Shown here one piece after another: positions 43,398 to 51,442 of a DNA stretch of 64,000 bases. The DNA lies in NCBI GenBank assembly GCA_035456405.1, contig DATIDG010000060.1, positions 1 through 64,000 on the forward strand, written 5' to 3'. The position numbers and the translations under genes were made by a program. The notes beneath the pieces are model-generated. The model was not told where the DNA came from, did not search any database, and saw nothing but the letters and a program-made list of their open reading frames with translations. Numbering within the stretch: the stretch's first letter is position 1; every line of letters begins with the position of its first letter. The stretch is from JAGVSZ01 sp035456405 (GTDB taxonomy: Bacteria > Pseudomonadota > Gammaproteobacteria > Burkholderiales > SG8-39).

Positions 43398-44090
43398 CTA
43401 GTCGACCCTCTTCCCGTCCTCGAAGCGCTCCGCGGGCTTCTCTCCTTCGAACAGCCGCGCCGGATAGAAGGCGCGGAAGTCGGCGGCGACCTTCTCGAAC
43501 GGGAAGTCGGACCAGCACCCGTGGTCCTTGACGTACTCCATGTGGCGCCGGTCGCGCGCGTCGTACTCCTGGAACACGGCATCGCCGCGTCCGTCGAACT
43601 CCGTCGGACGGACGTGGAAGCGGTCGCACAGCTCGATGTTGAACGCCGGCGCCGCCTTCACCCATTGCCGTCCCAGGTGCAGCACCGCGTAGCCGTGATG
43701 CATGAAATACGTGCTTCCCATCCAGGTCTTCAGCTTCTCGGTGGTGAGGTGGTTGACTACGTCGGACAGCCCGATCGCGGCGGGAATCCCGACGGCGCGG
43801 GCGGCGGCCGCGAGGAGGATCGCCTTCGGGATGCAGTAGGCGGCGCGCGACCCGAGCACGTGGCTCGCGACGTAGTCGCCGGGATCGAGCGTCATCGAGA
43901 ATGGGTCGTAGCGCCACCCGTCGCGCACCGCGTAGAAGAGCTTCACCGCCTTGGCGACCGCATCGGTCTCGCCGGCGATCGCCTTCCGGGCGAACTCCCG
44001 CACCGCGGGCGTGTCGTGGTCGAGAAAGCGCGTCGAAGCGAGGTAGTCGGGCCCCGGGACCGGGCGCTCGGTGGCGGGAGTGTGGGTCAT
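43398..44090 (-). CDS. transglutaminase-like fold protein, atypical catalytic triad
   Basis: 230-aa cytoplasmic protein of the bacterial transglutaminase/cysteine-protease fold. The nucleophile would be C86 (GSRAAYCIPKAILLAAAARA) and the histidine H132 (HHGYAVLH). The third residue, usually an aspartate in a V-D-P-T context, falls in WVKAAPAFN (residues 143-151). There is no aspartate there; N151 may substitute. Substrate and role are unknown. It lies at the downstream end of a minus-strand group with a DUF1185-like and a SET-domain gene. Confidence 0.82.
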   Translation of the reverse strand: MTHTPATERPVPGPDYLASTRFLDHDTPAVREFARKAIAGETDAVAKAVKLFYAVRDGWRYDPFSMTLDPGDYVASHVLGSRAAYCIPKAILLAAAARAVGIPAAIGLSDVVNHLTTEKLKTWMGSTYFMHHGYAVLHLGRQWVKAAPAFNIELCDRFHVRPTEFDGRGDAVFQEYDARDRRHMEYVKDHGCWSDFPFEKVAADFRAFYPARLFEGEKPAERFEDGKRVD

Positions 44091-44110
44091 TCCTGGGCCT
44101 CGTGGAGCGG

Positions 44111-44685
44111 CTACCGCAGGCCGTCGACGCCCTTGACGTCCGCGGCCCGCAACCCGCCCAAGCGTGCGTTCATTCGCCCCCGCGTGGCCATGACGCAGAT
44201 CACGACGATCTCGTCGGGGAACGGCGCGTCGGGCACCGTCACTTCCATCGTGTCGTAGTTGTCGCGCACGTAGAGGGCATCCTTGTGCGCGAGCGGGATG
44301 TCGATGGTCGCGCCGAGCGCGCCGCGCTTGACGTTCGAAGGCACCCAGGCCTTGCCCCCGGCCAGGGCCCGGAAGGCGTCGCCGAACGCGCTCGTGATCA
44401 GTGCGACACCGTGCTCGGGCGAGCCGTCGGCGCCGACGATGCAGCCCTTGCCGAAGCTCTGCGGCCGCTCACCGCCGAGCGCGGCGACGGCCTTGCCGCC
44501 GATCAGATCGGCGAGCGGCTTGCCCCAGGCCATCAGTCCGGCGAGGTCCTCGCCGTACTCGCGCGCGAACGGGTTGCGGATCACCGCCGCGGCCTTGCGC
44601 ACGGCGGCCCGGACGCGCGGTCCTGCTCGAGCAAGATCTCCTCGACCGCAACGAACGTCTTGCGCAGCTCGAATGCGGCGCTCAT
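44111..44685 (-). pseudogene. DUF1185 'amino acid synthesis' family gene, frameshifted
   Basis: The gene starts at ATG 44685, overlapping the SET-gene stop (ATGA), and reads MSAAFELRKTFVAVEEILLE, the normal family N-terminus. It then hits a stop after 34 codons (44581). The rest of the protein (RKAAAVIRNPFAREYGEDL onward, 163 codons open) continues in another frame to 44111. One base missing within the GCCGCCGTGCGC stretch (about 44605-44616) would join them as GPP-L-RKAAAVIR. Either a recent single-base deletion has broken the gene or the sequence has an error. The body is otherwise undecayed, favouring a recent event or an error. Confidence 0.8.
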
Positions 44686-45206
44686 CGCTTCCGGCCGAGC
44701 AGCGTGCCGCGGCAGTCCTTCGCGCCGCACAGGCAGGGCCAGCGCCTCTTCTCGCTCGGCGTGTGGCGCTCCTCGAGCGTGATGTTGTAGTCGTAGCCGA
44801 GTTCCTCGCCCGGCCGGATCGTGCGGATCGCCTCGATGTAGATGCGGCCTTCCTCGTCGACGGCCTCGCAGTTCGGCGCGCACGAGTGGTTGATCCACCG
44901 CGCCGCGTTGCCGCCCTGCCCGGCGTCGATCACCGTGTCGTCGTCGAGCTCGAACAGGAACGTGTGCGTCGGCAATCCGATCTCGTCGGGGTAGAGCTCC
45001 GAGGCGAGATCGTAGGAAATGCGCCGCCCCTTGTACTCGACGATGCGCGCGCCCTTCGGGATGGTTCGCGTGGCGAACACGCCGCGCCCGTGGATACCCG
45101 ATCGCCGGACGGCATACGGCGGTGTGCCGCCGTTCGACTTCGAGGTGTCGTGGCCGTTGATCCTTCCGCCGTGGCCGTTCGGCTTCGACTGCTTTGCCCG
45201 CGTCAT
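44682..45206 (-). CDS. SET-domain protein lysine methyltransferase
   Basis: 174-aa compact SET protein. Residues about 30-150 form the SET domain with SGIHGRGVFATRTIPKGARI, the cofactor/knot motif RWINHSCAPNCEA and the catalytic ELGYDYN. A post-SET zinc motif (CLCGAKDCRGTLLG) closes it. SAM-dependent lysine methylation is expected; the bacterial substrate is unknown. A polar, low-complexity N-terminus of about 30 residues precedes the domain. Its stop overlaps the start of the DUF1185-like gene, so the two were meant to be co-translated. Confidence 0.92.
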   Translation of the reverse strand: MTRAKQSKPNGHGGRINGHDTSKSNGGTPPYAVRRSGIHGRGVFATRTIPKGARIVEYKGRRISYDLASELYPDEIGLPTHTFLFELDDDTVIDAGQGGNAARWINHSCAPNCEAVDEEGRIYIEAIRTIRPGEELGYDYNITLEERHTPSEKRRWPCLCGAKDCRGTLLGRKR

Positions 45207-45314
45207 CCCCTGCGCCCTGCACGAACCGAGGCGGGGATTTTACGCGATCGGAGCGGAGGTCCGGATGACAACGTCGCTGCCGGCGGCGACCGTCAACGCG
45301 GCCCCGGCAGGCCT

Positions 45315-45494
45315 TCAGACCGCGCCCGTGTACTGCGGGAAGCCGGCGTCGTCCAGCCGCTTCTTCTCCGCTTCGTTCTCCAGATACCACTTCACGCCCT
45401 GGCTCTGAGCGCCGCCGGCCGCACAACCGACCAGTCCGCCAACGGCGATCAGAAGACCCAGCAGCACTGCGATCCGCAACGTGTCTCTGTTCAT
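45315..45494 (-). CDS. small lipoprotein, GFPQY family (member 1)
   Basis: 59-aa lipoprotein. A hydrophobic signal runs to lipobox LVGC, after which about 35 mature residues end in KWYLENEAEKKRLDDAGFPQYTGAV. It is the most diverged of five tandem paralogues (others at 45540, 45766, 45978, 46601). AGGA lies seven bases before ATG 45494. Likely anchored to the outer membrane by lipidation; function unknown. Confidence 0.8.
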   Translation of the reverse strand: MNRDTLRIAVLLGLLIAVGGLVGCAAGGAQSQGVKWYLENEAEKKRLDDAGFPQYTGAV

Positions 45495-45539
45495 GATCAC
45501 GTCCTGTCCGAAGCAGCAGCCCGAGCACCGGGCCCGGCC

Positions 45540-45716
45540 TCATTCGCCGATGTACTGCGGGAAGCCGGAGGATTCTAGGCGCTGCTTTTCCGCCTCGTCG
45601 GCTGCGATCCACTGCTGGGCGCGGCTCTGCGTCGGACTGGAGGCGCATCCGGACAGCGCGGCGCACGCCGCGACGAGCAGAACCACAAGACTTAGCAGGT
45701 CACGACGCTCGTTCAT
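45540..45716 (-). CDS. small lipoprotein, GFPQY family (member 2)
   Basis: 58 aa. Signal with lipobox LSGC, then QSRAQQWIAADEAEKQRLESSGFPQYIGE split by its family features. GGAGG lies six bases before ATG 45716, giving firm support for translation. It lacks the DPRY motif of members 3-5 but keeps the W..x..EAEK.RL..xGFPQY core. Confidence 0.82.
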   Translation of the reverse strand: MNERRDLLSLVVLLVAACAALSGCASSPTQSRAQQWIAADEAEKQRLESSGFPQYIGE

Positions 45717-45765
45717 CACCGCCCTCCTGGACCGGGGCGCGAGTCCAGTGCGCCGGGCGGGTCGG

Positions 45766-45921
45766 TCAATGCCAGTTGTACTGCGGGAAGCCCGCGGCCT
45801 GGAGGCGCTGCCGCTCGGCCTCCTGCCACTGCACCCACTCCAGGCCATGCTTGTAGCGCGGATCCGCGGCGCAACCGGCGAGACCGGCGGCAAACAGGGC
45901 GAACAGCACCAGTCGTTTCAT
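45766..45921 (-). CDS. small lipoprotein, GFPQY family (member 3)
   Basis: 51 aa, the shortest member: MKRLVLFALF signal, lipobox LAGC, then AADPRYKHGLEWVQWQEAER and a GFPQYNWH end. No strong ribosome-binding site at ATG 45921; in-frame ATGs at 45933 and 45945 are alternatives. Shares DPRY...G.EWV.W with members 4 and 5. Confidence 0.78.
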   Translation of the reverse strand: MKRLVLFALFAAGLAGCAADPRYKHGLEWVQWQEAERQRLQAAGFPQYNWH

Positions 45922-45977
45922 CGGGTACACCATCGCGTGGTCCATGAGTCGGATGGGACGGCGGACCTCCGTCGTCC

Positions 45978-46154
45978 TCAATCGTGGTTGTACTGCGGGA
46001 AGCCGGCGGCCTGGAGGCGCGCCTTCTCGGCCTCGTTCCACGTGACCCAGCTTACGCCTTCCTTGTAACGCGGATCCGACGCGCAGCCGGCGAGTGCGCC
46101 GAACGCAACGACCGCGAGAATCACCTTCAAGGAAGTACGGAAAAAGCTGTCCAT
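45978..46154 (-). CDS. small lipoprotein, GFPQY family (member 4)
   Basis: 58 aa, read directly from the minus strand because it is too short for common gene-length cut-offs. MDSFFRTSLK signal, lipobox LAGC, mature part beginning ASDPRYKEGVSWVTWNEAEK and ending GFPQYNHD. AGGAG lies six bases before ATG 46154. Confidence 0.82.
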   Translation of the reverse strand: MDSFFRTSLKVILAVVAFGALAGCASDPRYKEGVSWVTWNEAEKARLQAAGFPQYNHD

Positions 46155-46254
46155 GACACACTCCTAGTTGGCGCGGCACACGGCGCGCCCAGGGAGCGAA
46201 CAAACGCGCGGCGCCCGCTATTCCAGCGACATACGAGTCCGGCCCCGCAGCGGA

Positions 46255-46599
46255 TGCGCGCCGGAACGGCGAAGCAGGGGCCCCGCTTGCGGGGATGCGA
46301 CCCTGGAGGCGCGCAGCGCACGCGGCAGCGGCGCGCATTCGCCCGCTTTGGGGTCGCACCTACCGCCTGCGGCGGCAGACACTGCTCCGCCCTCCGCGTG
46401 CGCGCCGGAACGGCGAAGCAGGGGCCCCGCTTGCGGGGATGCGACCCTGGAGGCGCGCAGCGCACGCGGCAGCGGCGCGCATTCGCCCGCTTTGGGGTCG
46501 CACCTACCGCCTGCGGCGGCAGGCACTGCTCCGCCCTCCGCCTGCGCGCCGGAACGGCGAAGCAGGGGCAGACACTGCTCCGCCCTCCGCGTGCGCGCC
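46255..46599. repeat. 144-bp tandem repeat, two full copies and a deleted third
   Basis: Two full near-identical 144-bp units (46255-46398 and 46399-46542). A 49-bp third unit follows (46543-46591) that lacks about 95 internal bases, then the first bases of a fourth. Each unit contains a CCCCGCTTGCGGGG hairpin. The array fills the gap between lipoprotein members 4 and 5. No spacers vary between units, so it is not a CRISPR array. The length is a multiple of three, which keeps shadow frames open, but no protein is convincing. Confidence 0.9.
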
Positions 46600-46600
46600 G

Positions 46601-46774
46601 CTAGCGGTCGCCGCCGCCGTCGGTGTACTGGGGAAACCCCGCCGCGTCGAGACGGGCCTTCTCCTGCTCGTTCCACAGGACCCACTCGAGTCCCTGGCTG
46701 TAGCGGGGGTCGCTCGCGCAGGCTGAAATTGCCGCGACCGCGAGCGCGAGGCACACTGCGCGGATCGCAGTCAC
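46601..46774 (-). CDS. small lipoprotein, GFPQY family (member 5)
   Basis: 57 aa from GTG 46774, read directly because no standard-length frame covers it. VTAIRAVCLALAVAAISAC gives the signal and lipobox. The mature part starts ASDPRYSQGLEWVLWNEQEK and ends with GFPQYTDGGGDR. An AAGGG lies about seven bases upstream. It starts three bases after the stop of the GlcG-like gene, so it may be the last gene of that operon. Confidence 0.8.
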   Translation of the reverse strand: MTAIRAVCLALAVAAISACASDPRYSQGLEWVLWNEQEKARLDAAGFPQYTDGGGDR

Positions 46775-46777
46775 GCA

Positions 46778-47182
46778 TCACCCTTTGAGCACTGCGTCTA
46801 TTCCGGCCTGGGCAATCTGCTCGTCCTCGTGCGATTGAACCCCCGAGACGCCGACCGCGCCGACACACTCGCCGTCGACCTTGATCGGCACGCCGCCCTG
46901 CACGGGCAGCACCGGCATCTTGAGCATCGAGAGCCGTCCGCTCTTCACGCGTTCCTCCCAGGCACCGCTCGGGCGCCGCGAGACTGCCGCGGTGCGAGCC
47001 TTCTCGACCGCAATCTGGGCGTTGGCGGGCGTGGCGCCGTCCATCCGCTCGAAGCCGAGCAGGTGGCCGCCGTCGTCCACGATGGCGATCGCAACGATCC
47101 AGTTGTTGCGGATCGCCTCCGCCTCGGCGGCGGCGGCAACGTGCTTCACGTCTGCCAGCGTCAATGCAGGACGTACTCGCAT
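46778..47182 (-). CDS. GlcG/HbpS-family protein
   Basis: 134-aa protein of the GlcG/HbpS-like (DUF336) fold: LTLADVKHVAAAAEAEA, VAIAIVDDGGHLLGFERMDGA, ARTAAVSRRPS and a C-terminal GVPIKVDGECVGAVGVSG. Relatives bind haem or small ligands, or accompany glycolate and diol metabolism genes. The start at 47182 has AGGAGG six bases upstream and shares one base with the prpE stop (TGATG), so it is translationally coupled to prpE. Confidence 0.9.
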   Translation of the reverse strand: MRVRPALTLADVKHVAAAAEAEAIRNNWIVAIAIVDDGGHLLGFERMDGATPANAQIAVEKARTAAVSRRPSGAWEERVKSGRLSMLKMPVLPVQGGVPIKVDGECVGAVGVSGVQSHEDEQIAQAGIDAVLKG

Positions 47183-49086
47183 CACTTGCCTCCTATCGCC
47201 GTCCGGATCTGCTCGAGCGCGGTCGGGTCCTCGATCGTCGTCAGATCGCCCGGGTCGCGCCCCTCGGCGAGCGCCTGGATCGAGCGCCGCAGGAGCTTGC
47301 CCGAACGCGTCTTGGGCAGCAGGGTCACGAAGTGGACCCGCGAGGGGCGGGCGATCGCGCCGAGCAGGCGGTCGACGGTCTGCATGACTTCCTTCTCCTG
47401 CGCCGCCCGCTGTTCGGCCGTCGCCACCTGCGCGGCGTCCTTGACCACCGCAAATGCGAGCGGCATCTGGCCCTTGAGCTGGTCGGCGACTCCGACCACC
47501 GCGACCTCCGCAACGTTCGGATGCGACGACACCGCCTCCTCGATCTCGCGCGTGCCGAGTCGGTGGCCGGCGACGTTTATCACGTCGTCGGTGCGGCCGA
47601 GGATGAAGAAGTAGCCGTCCTTGTCGCGGATGCCCCAGTCGAAGGTGGAATACACCTGCTTCGTCTTGAACGTCGTGAAATAGGTGCTGACGAAGCGTTC
47701 GTCGTCGCCCCACACCGTCGTCATCACGCCGGGCGGGAGCGGCGGGACGATCGCCACCACGCCCTTCTCGTCGGGGCCGCATTGCGACGCGTCGGACTCG
47801 CGCAGGAGCTGCAGGTCGTAACCGTAGGCCGCGAAGGACGGGCTGCCGAACTTGATCGGCGTCCTCTCGACACCCGGCACGGCGGTGAGGATCGGCCAGC
47901 CGGTTTCCGTCTGCCAGTAATGGTCGATCACCAGCTTGCCGAGCGCCTCCGAGATCCAGACGTGGGTGGGCTCGTCGAGCGGCTCGCCAGCGAGGAAGAG
48001 ATACCTCAGGCTCGAGAGGTCGTACTTCTTCAGGAACGCCGGGTCCTGCTTCTTGAGCACGCGGATCGCGGTCGGCGCCGAGAACATCACCGTCGCCTTG
48101 TAATCCTGCACGATCTTCCACCATATCCCCGCGTCAGGGCGGATAGGCGTGCCTTCGTACATGATGGTCGTCATGCCCGCGATGAGCGGGCCGTAGATGA
48201 TGTAGGAGTGTCCCACCACCCAGCCGATGTCGCTGGTCGTGAACATCGTCTCGCCCGCGCTGCCGCAGTAGATGTGCTTCATCGAAGACGCGAGCGCGAC
48301 GGTGTAGCCGCCCGTATCGCGCTGCACGCCCTTCGGCTTGCCGGTCGTGCCCGAGGTGTAGAGGATGTACGACGGCTCGCTCGACTCGAGCCAGGTCACT
48401 GGCACCTTTGCGTCGAGGTGCTTCGCGCGCAGCTCCTCCCAGTCGACGTCGCGCGCGGGGACCCGCTTCGCCGCCGGGTCGACCCCGCGATGCACCAGGA
48501 GCACCCTCTCCGGCTTCGACTGCGCGAGGCCGATCGCCTCGTCGAGCAGCGGCTTGTAGTGCACCGCCTTGCCTGCGCGCATCCCGCCGTCGGAAGAGAT
48601 GATCAGCCTGGGTTTCGCGTCGTCGATGCGCGCGGCGAGGCTGTGCGCGGCGAAACCGCCGAACACCACCGAGTGGATCGCGCCGATGCGCGCGCAAGCG
48701 AGCATCGCGAACGCTGCCTCCGCGATCATCGGCATGTAGATCAGCACCCGGTCGCCGCGCTTCACCCCGAGCGACTGCATCATCGCCGCCGCGCGGTTCA
48801 CCTCCGCGTGGAGCTCCAGGTAGGTGTACGTAACGTGCTTGTCGACCTCGGTCGAGATCCAGACCAGCGCGGGCTGGTCGCCGCGCGCGGCGAGATGCCG
48901 GTCGACCGCGTTGTAGCACAGGTTGGTCTCGCCGCCGACGAACCACTTCGCGAACGGCGGTCGCGAGTAGTCCAGCACCCGCCCGAACGGCTTGTGCCAG
49001 TCGACGAGCTTCGCCTGCTCGGTCCAGAACGCGTCGCGGTCCTCGAGGGAACGGGCATGAAAGGCCCGGTATGTCTCACCAGCCAT
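47182..49086 (-). CDS. prpE: propionyl-CoA synthetase (AMP-forming), PrpE-like
   Basis: 634-aa ANL-family enzyme, distinct from the Acs at 37649. It has YTSGTTGKPKGVQRDTGG, the YWQTETGWPI adenylate motif, GRTDDVINVAGHRLGTREIE and the catalytic lysine in PKTRSGKLLRRSIQ. The N-terminus (MAGETYRAFHARSLEDRDAFW) and size are typical of PrpE. It converts propionate, and often other short acids, to the CoA ester. GAAGGAGG precedes ATG 49086. Next to acuI, it suggests handling of propionate, acrylate or 3-hydroxypropionate. Confidence 0.93.
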   Translation of the reverse strand: MAGETYRAFHARSLEDRDAFWTEQAKLVDWHKPFGRVLDYSRPPFAKWFVGGETNLCYNAVDRHLAARGDQPALVWISTEVDKHVTYTYLELHAEVNRAAAMMQSLGVKRGDRVLIYMPMIAEAAFAMLACARIGAIHSVVFGGFAAHSLAARIDDAKPRLIISSDGGMRAGKAVHYKPLLDEAIGLAQSKPERVLLVHRGVDPAAKRVPARDVDWEELRAKHLDAKVPVTWLESSEPSYILYTSGTTGKPKGVQRDTGGYTVALASSMKHIYCGSAGETMFTTSDIGWVVGHSYIIYGPLIAGMTTIMYEGTPIRPDAGIWWKIVQDYKATVMFSAPTAIRVLKKQDPAFLKKYDLSSLRYLFLAGEPLDEPTHVWISEALGKLVIDHYWQTETGWPILTAVPGVERTPIKFGSPSFAAYGYDLQLLRESDASQCGPDEKGVVAIVPPLPPGVMTTVWGDDERFVSTYFTTFKTKQVYSTFDWGIRDKDGYFFILGRTDDVINVAGHRLGTREIEEAVSSHPNVAEVAVVGVADQLKGQMPLAFAVVKDAAQVATAEQRAAQEKEVMQTVDRLLGAIARPSRVHFVTLLPKTRSGKLLRRSIQALAEGRDPGDLTTIEDPTALEQIRTAIGGK

Positions 49087-49156
49087 GACTCCTCCTTCGT
49101 CGGATCTACCGCTCCTGGGCGTCTCGTGTTGTCCGCAACGGCCGGTCTGCGCCGCC

Positions 49157-50149
49157 TCATGCCGCCATGTCGACGACCACCCTGCCCCGCACCCGCGCCT
49201 TGATGAAGTCATCGAACGCCTTGGGCAGGTCGTCGAACGGGATGGTACGGGTGAGCTGCGCGAGATGCTTCGGGCGCATGTCGGTCGCCAGCCGCTGCCA
49301 CACGTGCTGGCGCTGCGCCATCGGACAGTTCACCGAATCGACGCCCAGCAGGCTCACGCCCCGCAGGATGAACGGCGCGACGGTGGTGTTCAGGTTCATG
49401 CCCGCCGCGAGGCCGACCGACGCGAGCGGCGCGCCGATCTGCATGGTGCTCGCCAGCCAGGCGAGCATCTCGCCGCCGAGATTGTCCACCGCGCCGGCCC
49501 ACGTCGCCTTGTCGAGCGGCTTGATCTTCGCGAGATCTAGGCTCGAGCGGAGCATCACCTCCTTCGCGCCGATGCCCTTCAGGTAGTCCGCCTCGTGCTC
49601 CTTGCCGGTGATCGCGACGACGTGATGGCCGAGGCCGGCGAGGATGTCGATCGCGATCGACCCGACGCCGCCGGTGGCGCCGGTGACCGCCACCGGTCCG
49701 GCGCCGGGCTGCAGCCCCTCGTGCTCCATCCGGACGACCGCGAGACCCGCGGTGAAGCCGGCCGTGCCGAGCGCCATCGCGTCGAAGAGGCTCATCCCCT
49801 TCGGCATCGGCACGACCCAGTCCGCCTTGACCCGCGCGTACTCGCCGTAGCCGCCGTCGTGCGCGACGCCGATGTCGTAGCTCGTGGCGACGACCGCGTC
49901 GCCCTTCTTGAAGCGCGGGTCGCTCGACTCGATCACGGTGCCCGAAAGGTCGATGCCGCCCACGCACGGGAACCGGCGAATGATCCGGCCCGCGCCGGTC
50001 GCGGCGAGCGCATCCTTGTAGTTCACGCACGAGTAGGCGACGCGGACGGTCACCTCGCCCTTGTCGAGCTCGTCGATCGACGCCTGTTCGAACGAGGCGA
50101 CGACCTTCTTCTCGACCTCGCGCAGACGATAGACCCTGAACTTTTCCAT
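49157..50149 (-). CDS. acuI: acrylyl-CoA reductase / YhdH-family oxidoreductase
   Basis: 330-aa medium-chain dehydrogenase/reductase without catalytic zinc ligands. It has FRVYRLREVEKKVVASFE, the SCVNYKDALAATGAG block, NADPH site VTGATGGVGSIAIDIL and the VDSVNCPMAQR signature of the YhdH/AcuI group. AcuI reduces toxic acryloyl-CoA to propionyl-CoA with NADPH. AAGGAGG lies eight bases before ATG 50149. Its place directly ahead of prpE supports the acryloyl-CoA role over a generic quinone reductase. Confidence 0.9.
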   Translation of the reverse strand: MEKFRVYRLREVEKKVVASFEQASIDELDKGEVTVRVAYSCVNYKDALAATGAGRIIRRFPCVGGIDLSGTVIESSDPRFKKGDAVVATSYDIGVAHDGGYGEYARVKADWVVPMPKGMSLFDAMALGTAGFTAGLAVVRMEHEGLQPGAGPVAVTGATGGVGSIAIDILAGLGHHVVAITGKEHEADYLKGIGAKEVMLRSSLDLAKIKPLDKATWAGAVDNLGGEMLAWLASTMQIGAPLASVGLAAGMNLNTTVAPFILRGVSLLGVDSVNCPMAQRQHVWQRLATDMRPKHLAQLTRTIPFDDLPKAFDDFIKARVRGRVVVDMAA

Positions 50150-50193
50150 TCGCGGTGCCTCCTTCCTTATAACCCGTGCGCCTGACGCGGCGC

Positions 50194-51438
50194 TTACGTG
50201 GATGCGGCGACCGGCGCCGGCGATTCGCCCACCAGCGCCACCGGGCCCGCACCCGGGCCGCGCCGCGCCGCAATCAGGTACTCCTGCGTCTGCATCTCGA
50301 TCAGCCGGCTCACCGTGCGCTGGAACTCGTGTGCGAGCTTTCCCTCCGGGTACAGCCCCTCGGGCGCGGCCTCCGCCGAGACGATCAGGTTCACCTTGGC
50401 ATCGTAGAAGACGTCGACGAGCAGCGTGAAGCGCCGCGCCGCGTCGGCCTGGCGCGCAGTCATCCGCGGCACGTTGGACACGAGAACGGTGTGGAAACGC
50501 TGCGCCAGATCGAGGTAGTCGAGCTGGGAGCGCGGCCCGCCGCAGAGCACCTCGAAATCGAACCACACCACGCCGCCCGCGCGCTTGCGGTGCCGGACCA
50601 CCCGGCCCTCGACGTCGAGATCGTGGAACTCCTCCTCCACGTCGGCGACCTGTCGGAACGCACGCTCGAGCGCGCGCTCCGCCTCGGGGCCGAGGGGCGT
50701 GTGATAGACCTCGATCCTCTCGAGTGCGCGGCGCCGGTAGTCGACCGGCCCGTCCAGCGGAACGAGGTCGAGGCGCTCCTTGATGAGCCCGATCGTGGGC
50801 AGGAAGCGGCTGCGCTGCAGCCCGTCGGCGTAAAGCGCATCCGGTTGATAGTTCGAGGTCATGCAGAACACGACGCCGCGCTCCATGGTCTGCTGGAGCA
50901 GCCGTCCGAGGATCATCGCATCGGCGATGTCGTTGACGTGAAACTCGTCGAAGCAGATCAGCCGGTAGCGCTTCGCGACGCGCGCGGCGACCGCATCGAG
51001 CGGATCCTCGCGCCCCTTCAGGCGCTCGAGCTCCCGGTGGATGTCGCGCATGAAGTGATGGAAGTGGACCCGGCGCTTGCGCACGAGCGGCACCGTCAGG
51101 TAGAAGCTGTCCATCAGGAAGCTCTTGCCCCGTCCGACCGGGCCCCAGAGGTACGCCCCGCGCGGCAGCGGCGGCCGCACCACCATGCGCCGCAGCGCGC
51201 TGGAGCGCCGCGACTTGTAGTCCACCCACTGCTCGTAGGTCCGCTGGAGCCGCTGCACGGCGGCGTATTGCGCGTCGTCCGCGACGAAGCCGCGCCGCGC
51301 CAGCGTCTCTCGGTAGTACTCGAGGACGGTGAGCGGGAGCCGCTTCGCCGGCTCGGTGTACTCCGCCGAGTCGAACACGCTGTCCCCGATCGAGGGCAGG
51401 TGCTCCTGCCCTGCGGGCGCGGAAGGGTTGTCCTGCAT
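50194..51438 (-). CDS. zapE: cell division protein ZapE (AFG1-like ATPase)
   Basis: 414-aa AAA+-like ATPase with Walker A GPVGRGKSFLMD, HFHHFMRDIH, Walker B LICFDEFHVNDIADAM and sensor MTSNYQPD. ZapE acts at the Z ring in constricting cells under stress; its relatives are mitochondrial AFG1 proteins. It often sits beside the 2-oxoglutarate dehydrogenase genes in proteobacteria, as here (67 bases after lpdA). It is slightly longer than E. coli ZapE (375), with a proline/alanine-rich tail. Confidence 0.94.
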   Translation of the reverse strand: MQDNPSAPAGQEHLPSIGDSVFDSAEYTEPAKRLPLTVLEYYRETLARRGFVADDAQYAAVQRLQRTYEQWVDYKSRRSSALRRMVVRPPLPRGAYLWGPVGRGKSFLMDSFYLTVPLVRKRRVHFHHFMRDIHRELERLKGREDPLDAVAARVAKRYRLICFDEFHVNDIADAMILGRLLQQTMERGVVFCMTSNYQPDALYADGLQRSRFLPTIGLIKERLDLVPLDGPVDYRRRALERIEVYHTPLGPEAERALERAFRQVADVEEEFHDLDVEGRVVRHRKRAGGVVWFDFEVLCGGPRSQLDYLDLAQRFHTVLVSNVPRMTARQADAARRFTLLVDVFYDAKVNLIVSAEAAPEGLYPEGKLAHEFQRTVSRLIEMQTQEYLIAARRGPGAGPVALVGESPAPVAAST

Positions 51439-51442
51439 CGAA

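Noticed and set aside
46255..46599. Possible CRISPR-like array
   Set aside because: Units are 144 bp and repeat in full without variable spacers, and no cas gene is nearby. It is a plain tandem repeat.
46127..46868. Several 110-216-codon open frames across the 144-bp repeat
   Set aside because: They exist because the unit length is a multiple of three; repetitive Arg/Ala/Pro composition with no start-site support, and two overlap the real lipoprotein genes.
47182..49086. Second acetyl-CoA synthetase
   Set aside because: N-terminus and motif details fit PrpE better than Acs, and it is next to acuI. Activity on acetate as a side substrate remains possible.
50193..50198. A further CTTACG (CGTAAG) copy upstream of acuI
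   Set aside because: It overlaps the zapE stop codon, stands alone, and no -10-like element lies 10 bases away.
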